Shown here piece after piece: positions 12,637-22,483 of a stretch of DNA of 64,000 nt (the first letter of the stretch is position 1; every line of letters begins with the position of its first letter). The stretch comes from Phlegmacium glaucopus (Eukaryota; Basidiomycota; Agaricomycetes; Agaricales; Cortinariaceae), in the NCBI GenBank assembly GCA_015039465.1, contig MU129988.1:129356-193355 (forward strand), read 5' to 3'. A program made the position numbers and the translations under genes. Below the pieces are notes generated by a model. The model did no database searches. It had not been told where the DNA came from and saw only the letters and a program-made list of their open reading frames with translations.

Positions 12637-14204
12637 TTAGCGGCCATAATAAGCAGCTTGAAGGCGACTTTTAACATATTCTCCAGCTGTGATTGCTTCG
12701 TAACGCGGCGGGCGATCGGGGGAGGTGCAACTTAGTATGGGCTATATGTGTCCATGGTCAAGGTGAGTGGCTAGTGAATGACTTCATAATCATACCTCGA
12801 GTTTAACATTGTAATCAGTCCCGAAAAACAAGGGTATGGAGTAACGACGGACGCCACTGCGGTTCACAGCTCGATGCACTGTAGCCTTGAAGATGTCATC
12901 TTGTAATATTTAATTATTAATTGTCAGTGGAATGAAAGAATGAGGCATACTTGTCCATCGCGCAAACTGATCGCCGAGGCTGTGAGATAATTGATACATA
13001 GTCAGTGTACAGTCAAAATAACCCTCAAAAACAAAGAAATACTTGATTACAAGGCTACCTGGAATGGGTGGTGCCTTAATCCATTGTTTGTCTGGATTCA
13101 AAACTTGGAGAGCTTGAATGCCGGGTTGTTGCCAGAGTATTGTGAAACACTGGCCCATTGGTAAGAAAGATCAACGGTACGTCCAAAAAATGACAACTAC
13201 CTCCCAACTAGAGGCAGAACAGGAGGAAAACTCTGTAAAAAATGAATTTATGTAGGGAATACCGAATCTTACTCTGTGTGGGCGCCAATACCAATCACTC
13301 GTTCGTCAAATGTGCCTGTTTGAGGAGGATAGTGTAGAAGCTTCATCAAAGCTGCTGAATGTTGAGTCTGTGATCAAGGCATATGAGAGCCGCCGATTGA
13401 GAAGAACACAGGACAGACTTTATCGTCGAAGAAGTGTTCTGGAAGGTTCAACGCCAGGGCGAAAAGGGGAAAAAGTGCTTTCCCAAGGTTTACTGCTGAG
13501 TAACTATGCTCACTCAGAACATGAGCCGAAAACAAGATACAAAATAATATCTCACTAATAGTCAAGGACTGTTTGGCGAAATCTGGGAACATGTTCCTCG
13601 GATGGCCAAACGTTTGCGCCGGCCATAGCGCCGCTTGATTCGTCAACGTCGTTGTCTTTAACGAGATCTTCCCAACCAAACTCAAACCCCTCCTGTAGAT
13701 CACCGGCACCCTCGGAATTATTGTTTCCACTCAACAATGGCGAATACCCTTTGAAGTTCGGTGTTTTGCGATACTCAATCTACTTTAGTTGAATGGATGT
13801 GCGAGTGAAGCCATACCAATGATTGAGCGCCCACCTCCATCTTGGTCTCAGTTGGAAGAGAAAAGAATTTCTGGGCCATTTCTATGGCACCTTCTGTCAT
13901 ATGTTCAGGGATTCCGTGGTTGATCACTAATTAGGGCATTGTGAGCGTAGATGAATGTCTCGAAGTAGCTGTGGATTCAAACCATAGAAGAAGCCAACTT
14001 GGATGCAGGCGTTTCGTATTTCATCAGCAAGCTGCCTTCGCTTGGTGGGGTCCTGGCTCCCCAAGTCCTTCAGGTCACTACAAAGTCAAGTTAACGTAAC
14101 GAGACGTTGGGGGTTGACATAGCAGAAACGCCAATTTGCACGTACATGATAGGAATTTTCTCGAAATATACGTCTAAGGTATCTGCAACGTTAACGAGCG
14201 ACAT
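12637..14204 (-). CDS. 2-oxoglutarate/Fe(II)-dependent oxygenase, isopenicillin-N-synthase-like family
   Basis: This gene encodes a non-haem iron dioxygenase of the IPNS/DIOX fold, a group that oxidises small molecules; the substrate is unknown. From the ATG at 14202-14204 the spliced product reads MSLVNVADTLDVYFEKIPII, then DLKDLGSQDPTKRRQLADEI, CIQVGFFYVINHGIPEHM, and KFFSLPTETKMEV. Downstream come MKLLHYPPQ, GIGAHTDWE-CFTILWQQPG, VLNPDKQWIKAPPIPG, INLGDQFARWT, KATVHRAVNRSGVRRYSIPL and a tail ending YVKSRLQAAYYGR. The iron ligands are the His and Asp of HTD plus the His of ATVHRAV; the Arg and Ser of RRYS would bind 2-oxoglutarate. The Asp and following W-E are supplied by a 7-base exon at 13201-13207. 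The gene shares a 159-base divergent promoter region with the HIT gene. Confidence 0.85.
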
Positions 14205-14363
14205 GATTTGCCTAAGACTGCCTTGGATCTGCCGAACTTTTGAACTTTTGGTTCTTTGCGGTTGAAAGGCCAAAGTAGTAACTATAATTGTTGTGACCTG
14301 TTTACATACACTGATAAAGTAATTATGTGACCCTGAACACTTTTGTCGATCATCGATTCGAGA
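14205..14363. promoter_or_regulatory. Short divergent promoter region between oxygenase and HIT genes
   Basis: Only 159 bases separate the two start codons, which face away from each other, so the upstream elements of both genes must share this space or overlap. No TATA box is obvious. Confidence 0.45.
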
Positions 14364-15114
14364 ATGGCTGTTAGGTATGTTGTTCAACTGCCACATATTC
14401 TAACGTTATCATTGATAAGAAGGTAGATCCGTAGCAAATTGTCTTTTTTGTCGAATTGTCAAAGGTACGTTCAAAAATGGCTGACTGGAACAAGTGCACC
14501 CAAGCCAGAGGCTTGCGAACTCAATCGATAACGTCCCAGGTGAAATTCCAAGCTTCAAGCTTGTTGAGACAGATCTTTCGTTCGTGTATCGGTCCTCACG
14601 TAATTACAATCCTCATGGCGCCTCCATAGTTTCGCTTTCCTTGATATTGGACCACTTGCCAAGGGCCATGCACTTGTGATTCCCAAGTGTAAGTCTGAGC
14701 CCTGTACACAGGAAATATAATGATCCAACTGATTTTGCTCCTTTGTCTAGATCATGCTGAAAAAATGCATGAGTTGCCAGATGAGAACCTGAGAGACATT
14801 TTGCCAATCGCTAAAAAGATTGCCATTGCTCAAGGGGTTCCCGATTATAACATCCTGCAGAATAACGGACGGATTGCACACCAGGTATTTGCATTACCTT
14901 GATTTTACGGTGGTAATCCTGTGCCAAAATCTACTCATGTGTAAAGGAAGTTCCCCATGCACATTTCCACGTCATTCCTAAGCCCGCTGCGACCCTCGAG
15001 GAAGGATTATCAATTGGTTGGCCTGCCAAGCCCATGGACAAAGAGGAGTTGCAAAAAGTGTTTGAGGAGATGAAATGTAAGCTCGCTGAGGGTGGTCAAG
15101 ATTCGGCATTATAG
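14364..15114 (+). CDS. HIT-family nucleotide hydrolase (HINT/Hnt1 type)
   Basis: Histidine-triad proteins hydrolyse nucleoside phosphoramidates such as AMP-lysine. Six exons join in frame (14364-14374, 14427-14464, 14540-14579, 14630-14688, 14751-14884, 14947-15114) to give 149 residues. Visible landmarks are the CLFCRIVKGEIPSFKLVETD start of the fold, FAFLDIGPLAKGHALVIPKY, AEKMHELPDENLRDILPIAK, NYN-like DYNILQNNGRIAHQ, and the active-site triad HAHFHVIPKP. The end is SIGWPAKPMDKEELQKVFEE followed by a short tail. The ATG at 14364 was chosen because its 11-base exon splices into RSVANCLFC with a branch-like CTAAC in the intron; no in-frame ATG precedes CLFC in the second exon. Family length and motifs are complete. 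Confidence 0.9.
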
Positions 15115-15694
15115 GCCATCCAGTACCTCTTTGTCAGTCAGTTCGAACCTTGGTGTTTCAGAATTGTTATTAGTCAGGTAATTGCTCCAATTGAGGTCTG
15201 CAGAAGTACATTGGCCCAGTTCTAATAGGCATTGATCTGAGGACATAAATATTAAAGAACACAGAACAAGATTCGCGGCGGCGTATCCGATGTAACCTGT
15301 TGGCAATTATTGACTATCCATGCTATGCCAGAAACGAAGAAACTTTTTTTATTAATGCTAATTGACGAGTTCAAGAGCTAATAGTTTTTCGCCTATGATC
15401 CAATGGTCCCGTTGTTCATTGACATCTCAAGAATATTCTAATTTTGACGTTGGCTCTTGCCTTCCATGACCCTTTGTGATGAACAGCTTGGAATTCAATG
15501 ATAGATTGGTTATTAAGGGAAGGAAATGAGAAGAGACAGAAATTTAAATATCAGAAATCTGTAGCCGATTTAGCGGTAGACGCCCATACTTACGTAAAGT
15601 AACCAGAACCTTCCTTGACCCAGTGACCTGAATTTGAAGGCAGTTATGCTCCTTTGTTCCTCGACTTCTGCACTCCATATAAAATAAACCTCAT
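15115..15694. other. Intergenic region
   Basis: This 0.58-kb stretch lies between two tandem plus-strand genes and has no convincing ORF. A TATATAAAA-like stretch (CATATAAAATAA) lies just before the RPAP1 start at 15695. Confidence 0.35.
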
Positions 15695-18600
15695 ATGGCG
15701 CACAAGTCAGCTATAGTTGGCTCAGTCGTTGAACGCAAGCCGACCTCCTCATTTTCCACTCCCAACGCGGTTGTCTCAGGCAAAACTGGCTTTCCAGCGG
15801 TTCAGCATCGTTCGAAAAGCGCCTTTACTCGCAATCGGGAAGAACTTCGTAAATCTACTGTTTCAAGACCAAAAGATGTTCCTATAATCCTACCTACAAA
15901 TGGCCATCCCGCATCAGCTGAACCAGCTGACTGGCGACAGCAAATTAGCAAAGAAAACGAAGAACGAGTGGCTGCTATGACTGAGGAACAACGTGAAGAG
16001 GAAATACGACAGATAGTGGAGAGATTTGGTGCAAACGTCGGGGATGTATTGAAGAGAGCTCGTTTAGCAAGAGAGAATACAAGTAACACTCGTCCGTCAA
16101 GTAGAAACGGCCGTACTCTACGATTTGCGGAGCTAAGTCCTCAAGACGTCTACGTCTATGAATCTGCTCCTTCATCGCCAAAACGAAGGGTGCTCGCTCT
16201 ACCACCTCCAGACCCGACAGTTGACGATCCCGCCGTTTCTTTGGGCAAATGGAATGGCCGGATGGTGGCCCAACCGCCTACCCACGACAGTAACGAGCCG
16301 GAGGAAGGCTCGCCAGAGTACATTCGTCGACGATTTTTCCCGAATGCCCAAAAGAATAATCCCAATTTGGCATGGATGGATTTCTCTCCGAAACCATCTT
16401 CATCGGAGGCAACGTCTTCCACGCTACGATTTGACCTTCATGCCAATCCAATACCTCCATCAATATCCTTGAGCCTTCCAACACATCTTGGTCTTCACCA
16501 TCATGCAGAAGGGATACATGCTGGCTATACACTTGATGATATTTTTTTGTTGTCAAGATCAACTATACCTGCACAAAGGGCCACAATGTTGGGCGTATTG
16601 GCCGGGATAGCTTGCAGACTTGCAAACTTGAAGACAGGTACAATCGACGGAATGGAGGAACTTGTTGGTAAGGAGGAAGAGCTCAGAAACCGTATTCTTG
16701 CTGCTGGATTAGAGGCAATATCTGAGAGAGGAAGTGTAGGGGCTCATGCTATTGAGGTCATTTGGGAGTGTATCGTTGGATGGGACCTCAATGTTGTCAA
16801 TATCGAAGGAGTAGAGCTGCATCCGCTCTCATCTGCATCGATCAACATTCTACCATTGGAATACGTTCTCCCTCAGATTGCCACCATTTTAACGCAAGGC
16901 AGCGCTTTACCCAAGTCCTCTGCGCAACTCTTATCTATTTTGCATCGATTAGCGCAGCAAAGCCACGCCATTGCAACTAACATAGTCTCAACACCAAAAC
17001 TTCTTTGGGGTATTTTGCAAACTTTTCTTTTGGCACCTTTGTCGTCGACCGAATCCTCTTTAAATCTCCCCGACCCACTTGCAATACAATTATTTCACAC
17101 TCTTGCTCTGTCCTCTCGCCAAAATGCTCAGGAAACTGAGAAGCATGTTGACTGTCTCCTTCAATACATCACCTTCTTGCCATCCTCCTCCCCTTATCCT
17201 CCTCCGCTCACCATTCGTTTACTTACATCAACCCTTCGTCTGTACGCTATCCTCGCTTCCTATGGACTCCACTGCCATATCGCGGGTACTGCTGTAGCAC
17301 AATTTTCCCAGCTGGAGCAATATGTTATTTCTGAAGCCTGCATATCGCATCCCTTGATAATTACTTGGGCAAATCTGGTAGAAGTCTGGACCACCTGTGC
17401 GATTGACCCCCATCAGACGACGCCAGATCACGATATCCTTTGGAGTCAGATCGTTGGTTGGAGCTGGAACGCTGGCATCTACGAGCTTAACGCTCGTTTT
17501 GGCAGTGACAAGGAGGATTGGAGTGTACGGACAGCGTTATGGAGAGCTCAGGCATCTTGGCTAGAGGGCTCGAAGGTCAATGGCGTCAGGGGAGGCGAAG
17601 CTGAGAGGTTGGAAGTTGTCGGTTCGGTGAAAAGTGGATTTGAAAATGGGAAGGAAGGCGTCATCGTGACGGGTGTCCTGACAACGTTCCAGCAGGAACT
17701 TGAACAGTACGAGCCTGGTAATGTTGAGCAGTTGAAGAGTATGTCAAGCCACGCAGCTCTTCTGGCCGCTGTAATTCGTTTATGGTTGGCTTGCATCGCT
17801 CCTCACACGGAGGGTGTACCATCTACGCCACCTTTCTATCTGCCCTTCTCTCGTATATCTGAATTTTGCGCAAATTTCACTATGCATCCTGTTTGGTCCT
17901 TGCTGTCGTCACCCGATTCTGCGTTTGGGTACCTGAACTGCAGAGAATTCTCGGGATTGCTATCATACTATCTTCAATTATCAAGACGGCTGCCAGGTGT
18001 TTCTGAAGACTTGTGGATGGCGCAGGCGTTTACTATATTGTTACGATTGGGTCCTGGTGATGAAGACGTTGCGTCAGCAATCGTGGAGGACGTTGCCAAA
18101 CGACTGACTCCAGAATGGGCAACGGCAAGGGAAATTGTAGTTCCTCCGATCCTTTGGGACCGCGGAGTGATGTCTATTCTCCAACCTTTCATTATGAACG
18201 TAATAAGACCGCGTGCAGATGTGATTATTGGTCCCATTATTCCGACGCCTCACTCCATCAAGTCTGCTATTACTCAACGACTTCCTTCGCCTTCCACTCT
18301 TCAAAAAGTAGGACTTCCTCTGAATCGAGACTGGACTTTGACACCTCTAGATCACCTTCTACGGTCTGGCGACTCGGCCGTTTTCCGAGCTCTGCCAACT
18401 TCATGGAATGCATCTGAAGTGGAGATCACAAGGGCTTCGTTATTCTTGGCCAAAATCACTCAGGAGGCTCTTCGCCGCTTCTCTTTAATGGATTTCATCT
18501 TGACGAGAGAGGAGGCGGAGTTCGGATGTATGAAGATATTTATGTTAGAACACGGTCAACCTCAGAACGATTCTGCCGAGGAAGTATTTCGTGATGGGAT

Positions 18601-19324
18601 TGTGGAGCGATTTATGGAAGATATCTTGCGGCCCTATGCTTACGGAGGTTTCAGTAGATCATCTACTACTGTCGCTTCAGCTAAGCATGAGAACCTGGAG
18701 AAGGTTGCTGCCCGATTCCTTGGTGCTTCTGTTCCTTTTTACCAGTACTACACAGACTTCGTTGCACTCTACGACGCCATCTCATTCTCGCACCCCTTGT
18801 TTGCCCGTTTGCTCCTTCCTCCGACGTCTATGCAATACGCCCTTGATTACCGTAAACATCTGTGGTGCGACTTCAACCATGTCGTCAAGACTATGCGCGT
18901 TCTTCCTGAGCAGGTCCTATCCAGCGACATCAGGGAATACCTGTACCCAATCGAAACTGATTCCCAAATACTTGGTTCATATCTCAGCTCGCTGTTGCAA
19001 GGAAAACTGCAGGGCTTTATGAGATGGGTAGCCCTGCATCACGTTGCGGCCAATATCTGGCCAGATTTTCAGTTAAACAAGGCAATTGTGAACGAAGAAA
19101 GGGCAAGCACCCTTTTCAAGGCTGTGGTTGTTCAGGGTGACGTTGAAGTTGTGCGAGAGGTTGTGCAGTATCGGCAACCGAGGGCGGATGAACTTGTACT
19201 CCCACCCTCCTGTTTCGACCATTCGAGCGAAGTGATGGTTTCGAGATCAGAATGTATCATGCGTTGGATGGGCCAGAATACGGTTGACAGGTTGAAGAGT
19301 TTATTAGATCTAGAGAGCTACTAA
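15695..19324 (+). CDS. RPAP1: RNA polymerase II-associated protein 1 (RPAP1/RBA50)
   Basis: RPAP1 helps assemble RNA polymerase II and links it to R2TP/GPN-type assembly factors in the cytoplasm and nucleus. The ORF is intronless and encodes 1209 residues, about the animal RPAP1 size and far longer than yeast Rba50. The RPAP1 N-terminal domain is seen at about residues 80-130 (ISKENEERVAAMTEEQREEE, IRQIVERFGANVGDVLKRAR). The RPAP1 C-terminal domain begins near residue 215 with RRRFFPN, PNLAWMDFSPK and LRFDLHANPI, then LDDIFLLSRSTIPAQRATML. The remaining 900 residues are helical repeat-like. The ATG at 15695 is the first in frame and directly precedes the conserved N-terminus. The lack of introns is unusual beside its intron-rich neighbours. 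Confidence 0.9.
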   Translation: MAHKSAIVGSVVERKPTSSFSTPNAVVSGKTGFPAVQHRSKSAFTRNREELRKSTVSRPKDVPIILPTNGHPASAEPADWRQQISKENEERVAAMTEEQREEEIRQIVERFGANVGDVLKRARLARENTSNTRPSSRNGRTLRFAELSPQDVYVYESAPSSPKRRVLALPPPDPTVDDPAVSLGKWNGRMVAQPPTHDSNEPEEGSPEYIRRRFFPNAQKNNPNLAWMDFSPKPSSSEATSSTLRFDLHANPIPPSISLSLPTHLGLHHHAEGIHAGYTLDDIFLLSRSTIPAQRATMLGVLAGIACRLANLKTGTIDGMEELVGKEEELRNRILAAGLEAISERGSVGAHAIEVIWECIVGWDLNVVNIEGVELHPLSSASINILPLEYVLPQIATILTQGSALPKSSAQLLSILHRLAQQSHAIATNIVSTPKLLWGILQTFLLAPLSSTESSLNLPDPLAIQLFHTLALSSRQNAQETEKHVDCLLQYITFLPSSSPYPPPLTIRLLTSTLRLYAILASYGLHCHIAGTAVAQFSQLEQYVISEACISHPLIITWANLVEVWTTCAIDPHQTTPDHDILWSQIVGWSWNAGIYELNARFGSDKEDWSVRTALWRAQASWLEGSKVNGVRGGEAERLEVVGSVKSGFENGKEGVIVTGVLTTFQQELEQYEPGNVEQLKSMSSHAALLAAVIRLWLACIAPHTEGVPSTPPFYLPFSRISEFCANFTMHPVWSLLSSPDSAFGYLNCREFSGLLSYYLQLSRRLPGVSEDLWMAQAFTILLRLGPGDEDVASAIVEDVAKRLTPEWATAREIVVPPILWDRGVMSILQPFIMNVIRPRADVIIGPIIPTPHSIKSAITQRLPSPSTLQKVGLPLNRDWTLTPLDHLLRSGDSAVFRALPTSWNASEVEITRASLFLAKITQEALRRFSLMDFILTREEAEFGCMKIFMLEHGQPQNDSAEEVFRDGIVERFMEDILRPYAYGGFSRSSTTVASAKHENLEKVAARFLGASVPFYQYYTDFVALYDAISFSHPLFARLLLPPTSMQYALDYRKHLWCDFNHVVKTMRVLPEQVLSSDIREYLYPIETDSQILGSYLSSLLQGKLQGFMRWVALHHVAANIWPDFQLNKAIVNEERASTLFKAVVVQGDVEVVREVVQYRQPRADELVLPPSCFDHSSEVMVSRSECIMRWMGQNTVDRLKSLLDLESY

Positions 19325-19579
19325 TTACCCCATTAATTGTGTAAAGAGCGCGTATTGCCAGTGTACAGAAATTTGTTTTACCTGCCATATAAGTTTGACT
19401 CTAAGATAATCGGGCCTCATGTACTGATTGAGTAACAAACAAAATTTTAGCTTCAAGACTATACTGTCTACAACTACTCTGCACATTTCTACAATTACAG
19501 GTCTAGCAGTCTACCAAGCTACTACATATATCTACCAACAACTTTACTGGCTCTACCGGCTCTATGGCAATGCCCAGGG

Positions 19580-20515
19580 TTACCAAGGAAATTCTTTACC
19601 ATCTTCACCAATAAAAAGACCTGTTGGTTCGTCAGATCAGATATCAACAACCTAGCGAATGTCCACATACAAGTAGGTCCGTCTTTGTCCAATAACGCCC
19701 AAGGCAACAGCACCTCTGCACCAGCCCTCGTCGATTTTCCTCGGTGACTGCTCATGTTGGTATCCGTTAATCCAGGTGTAACTGCGTTCACTTTGATGCC
19801 TTCTCCTCTCAATTCCTGTGCCAACGCAATGGTGTATGAATTCGCGGCCGTCTTGCTTGTACTGTATGCCACATAGTCGCGGTGAAACCCAGCATTCGAG
19901 GCCATGAATGAATTAGATGCCGCTTCACTGGAGACATTGAGTATCACAGCATTGGCCGATTTGCGCAGGAGAGGAATGAAGGCGATAGTAGTTTGGACGA
20001 GTCCAAAGAAATTGGTTTCCATTGTCTCACGGACGATTGCAAGGGGAAGAGAAGTCGTGTTCTGGCCTGGCACTATGTTGCCGATAGCTGATGATTTCTC
20101 GAATCAGCTTTGTTACTTTGAAGAAGTAACAACGTAGAACGTACCTGCGTTGTTTACAAGAACATCTAACTTGCCCTCTGCTTGGTCGATTGTTTCCTTT
20201 GCAGCTTCGATGGTCGCAAGCTTCGTCACATCAAGATTGACATATTTGACGGTCTTAAGCCCATCTGCGTGCAGCTTTGCTCTACCATCAATGTTCAGTT
20301 GACGGAATCTGTAATGTATTTTTCTACGCACTGTGCTTCCTTTCCAGCAGTTTCATTTCTTGCACCGATATAAACTGTGTGTTTCTTTTCTGCAAGAAGA
20401 CGCACAAGTTCAAAACCGATACCAGCGTTCCCGCCTAGTATATATAGTATATGAAACCAGGCATATATATGAGTTAAACGTTTTACTGACCTGTTACAAG
20501 AATGACTTTGGACAT
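19580..20515 (-). CDS. Short-chain dehydrogenase/reductase, copy 1 (inverted)
   Basis: This is an NAD(P)-dependent SDR of about 240 residues with unknown substrate. It starts MSKVILVTG; a first intron splits the cofactor motif TGxxxGIG, which is completed as GANTGIG/GANAGIG-type sequence at about 20435. Further exons give KLHADGLKTVKYVNLDVTKL, LDVLVNNA, METNFFGLVQTTIAFIPLLR, NVSSEAASNSF, the YSTSK active-site motif (YxxxK), IALAQELRGEGIKVNAVTPG and the end LFIGEDGKEFPW. The ATG is at 20513-20515 and the stop at 19580-19582. It is the only full-length copy on the minus strand and faces away from copy 2, to which it is closest. In both, the NNAG motif reads NNAA because the exon after the intron begins with C instead of G. 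A TATA box lies upstream. Confidence 0.88.
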
Positions 20516-20579
20516 GATTGATTTCGTTGGAGGGGTACTTGAGAATTGATTTAATGAATGAAGTTCAATGAACTTGAAT

Positions 20580-20592
20580 AGTTTATATAGCT
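20580..20592 (-). promoter_or_regulatory. TATA box of SDR copy 1
   Basis: Read on the minus strand, the sequence is GCTATATAAAC, about 65 bases upstream of the ATG. It is preceded by a CATGTCGCGGC element shared with copies 4 and 5. Confidence 0.6.
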
Positions 20593-21222
20593 GGCCGCGA
20601 CATGTGGTGACGTCGAGAGATAACGACCTCTGCTCATTGTCTGTTACTAAGGGTGGTACCTTAGAAAGCGATTTCTAATATGACTGTCAGCTTCAGTCTT
20701 TTGTAATATGTAATACGTAAGCGTTAGGAATCGATAGACCTAAACACTAAAAATAATACACACTTAGTCGGAGTCGACATTGAACTTAGAGGACATTGAA
20801 GAGGAGATAACAGGTGTTTGAGTCCGCCTGGCCTAATATTGGAATCAGTGGTCTCCGAGATCACCGACCAACTTTTCCGGCAGCCGCTCTCTCGAGCTCG
20901 AGACCTTAGGTTTGTTTATTTTGTTCAGCCATCAATTATTAGATAAGCTCCCTCATAGTAAGAATAGCTTGCGAGACGAGTGGCTGCTTTTAGGAGCCTG
21001 GGATTTGAACGTTTCAGAACATCTCGCTTCGAAAAGGGGGGGTTTTTTTTTACCCAAAATTCGTCCAATCCTGTCCGGATTGATCTGGCCTTTTCTGCTA
21101 TTGCCCGGGGTCCTGTCTCCACTAGTTTCAAACATCTCGGACGGAGTATCATCGTTCGTGATTCATCGACGACCCCATTCGGCTAAAATTTGATTGACAG
21201 CTGGTCACTATGGCAACAGAAC
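20593..21222. other. Spacer upstream of SDR copy 1
   Basis: This is the upstream region of the minus-strand SDR gene. It contains, on the minus strand, AGAAATCGCTTTCT, also found upstream of copies 3 and 4, and a GACGTCAC element at about 20608. Several overlapping short ORFs at 20912-21193 look like chance frames around a T-run. Confidence 0.4.
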
Positions 21223-22280
21223 CTGGACTGCGCTATTTTTGATCAGCGAAACCGTTAGCTGTGACCGGTGCAAATGGAATATGTAAGGATTTAATCTCAC
21301 TCAATGTTTTTGAAACAACTGAAGAGAGATGTTGCAGCAAAATACTATATATGCAAAAGTAAGAAATAAACTAAACTACAACAGTACAACTTGAGTTACT
21401 TGACAAATACTACTTATACTAGTAGAACAAAAGGACAGCTCTCAATAAGAGCATAGAAAAACAAGTAAGACATGACATAGTATTAGAGTAGTAAAATCAC
21501 CATGATAAATTATTATGGTATGAGGCAGCAGGAGAAATGGTTTAAAATGACAGGTGCATGAGTCTTGTCACTTGTGATCAACTTGCGACATCCAATTCAG
21601 ATGTAAGTAGCCTATGGAATTCAGAATACAAAAGTACACTTGTTCATTTTACACCTCAGTTGTTTGCCTACCAAAGTAAAGTACTATTCAAGTTGGTTAT
21701 TTCTTAAATTTTCTTACAAACATTCAAGTTTACTTGTATGCCATCCAGGACTTTTTATGTCTAAGTACAGATATTAATATAAACTTGTTGTATGCCTACA
21801 AAATAAATGAGGCTTTTGTGTCTGGGGGTCCTTAGAACTGTTTTCCAAGAGAATGATTTTTTTACCATCCCATTGTCTCAGAAGTTCATGTATCAAGATC
21901 CTAATTTTTAATTTCTATCAAAACTTAACCAAATCATATATTTTAAGGTGGGTAACACATCTACTCCTTCAATGTGATTCTAATGCACTCAAAATCATCA
22001 TCGTAGCCTCGTAGGCCTAGCGGATCCCGAGATAGGGATTTTGCCACATGTGACATGATGTGACCCACCACAACTTCATTAAAAACGAAAAAACGAATTA
22101 AAAATGACATTGTACATATTGGGAACTCATTTTATCTTTTTATTCCAAAATCAGTTAGGTTGAGGAGCAAGTGAAATTTCAATGTCACGAGTATGTATTA
22201 GTAATCCGGCACACCGGTCACTAAGAACCCTGTCCGGCGATCGGCTAATGGTTTCGCTGATCAAAAATAGGGCAGTTCAG
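21223..22280. mobile_element. Non-coding terminal-inverted-repeat element (MITE-like), 1.06 kb
   Basis: The left end (from 21223) reads CTGGACTGCGCTATTTTTGA and continues with TCAGCGAAACCGTTAGC. The right end (to 22280), read on the other strand, gives CTGAACTGCCCTATTTTTGA followed by TCAGCGAAACCATTAGC. That is 37 bases with four mismatches. A further matching GTGACCGGTG block follows on both sides, offset by about 25 bases. The interior is AT-rich and has no ORF of note, so the element would be non-autonomous. No target-site duplication could be fixed, so the exact ends and the superfamily are uncertain. It lies between the head-to-head SDR copies 1 and 2. Confidence 0.65.
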
Positions 22281-22483
22281 TAGGTCACATCAAATGCTGC
22301 GCCGCTTTCGTTGTGCAAAACATTTTGCAAGACTGTAATGCTACATATGTAACAGATCCTTATCTGCTTTGTTTGGCTATGGGAACGTGAACATGTGATG
22401 TGTTCAAAAGAATAAAATTCTGGGTGTTCACAGAATTATGCAAAAAGAGCCATCATTGAATCTCCCTCTCGAACGAATCAATC

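Noticed and set aside
20912..21193. Overlapping ORFs on both strands around a T-run
   Set aside because: Several frames are open at once, the translations are low-complexity and no motif is present; treated as non-coding.
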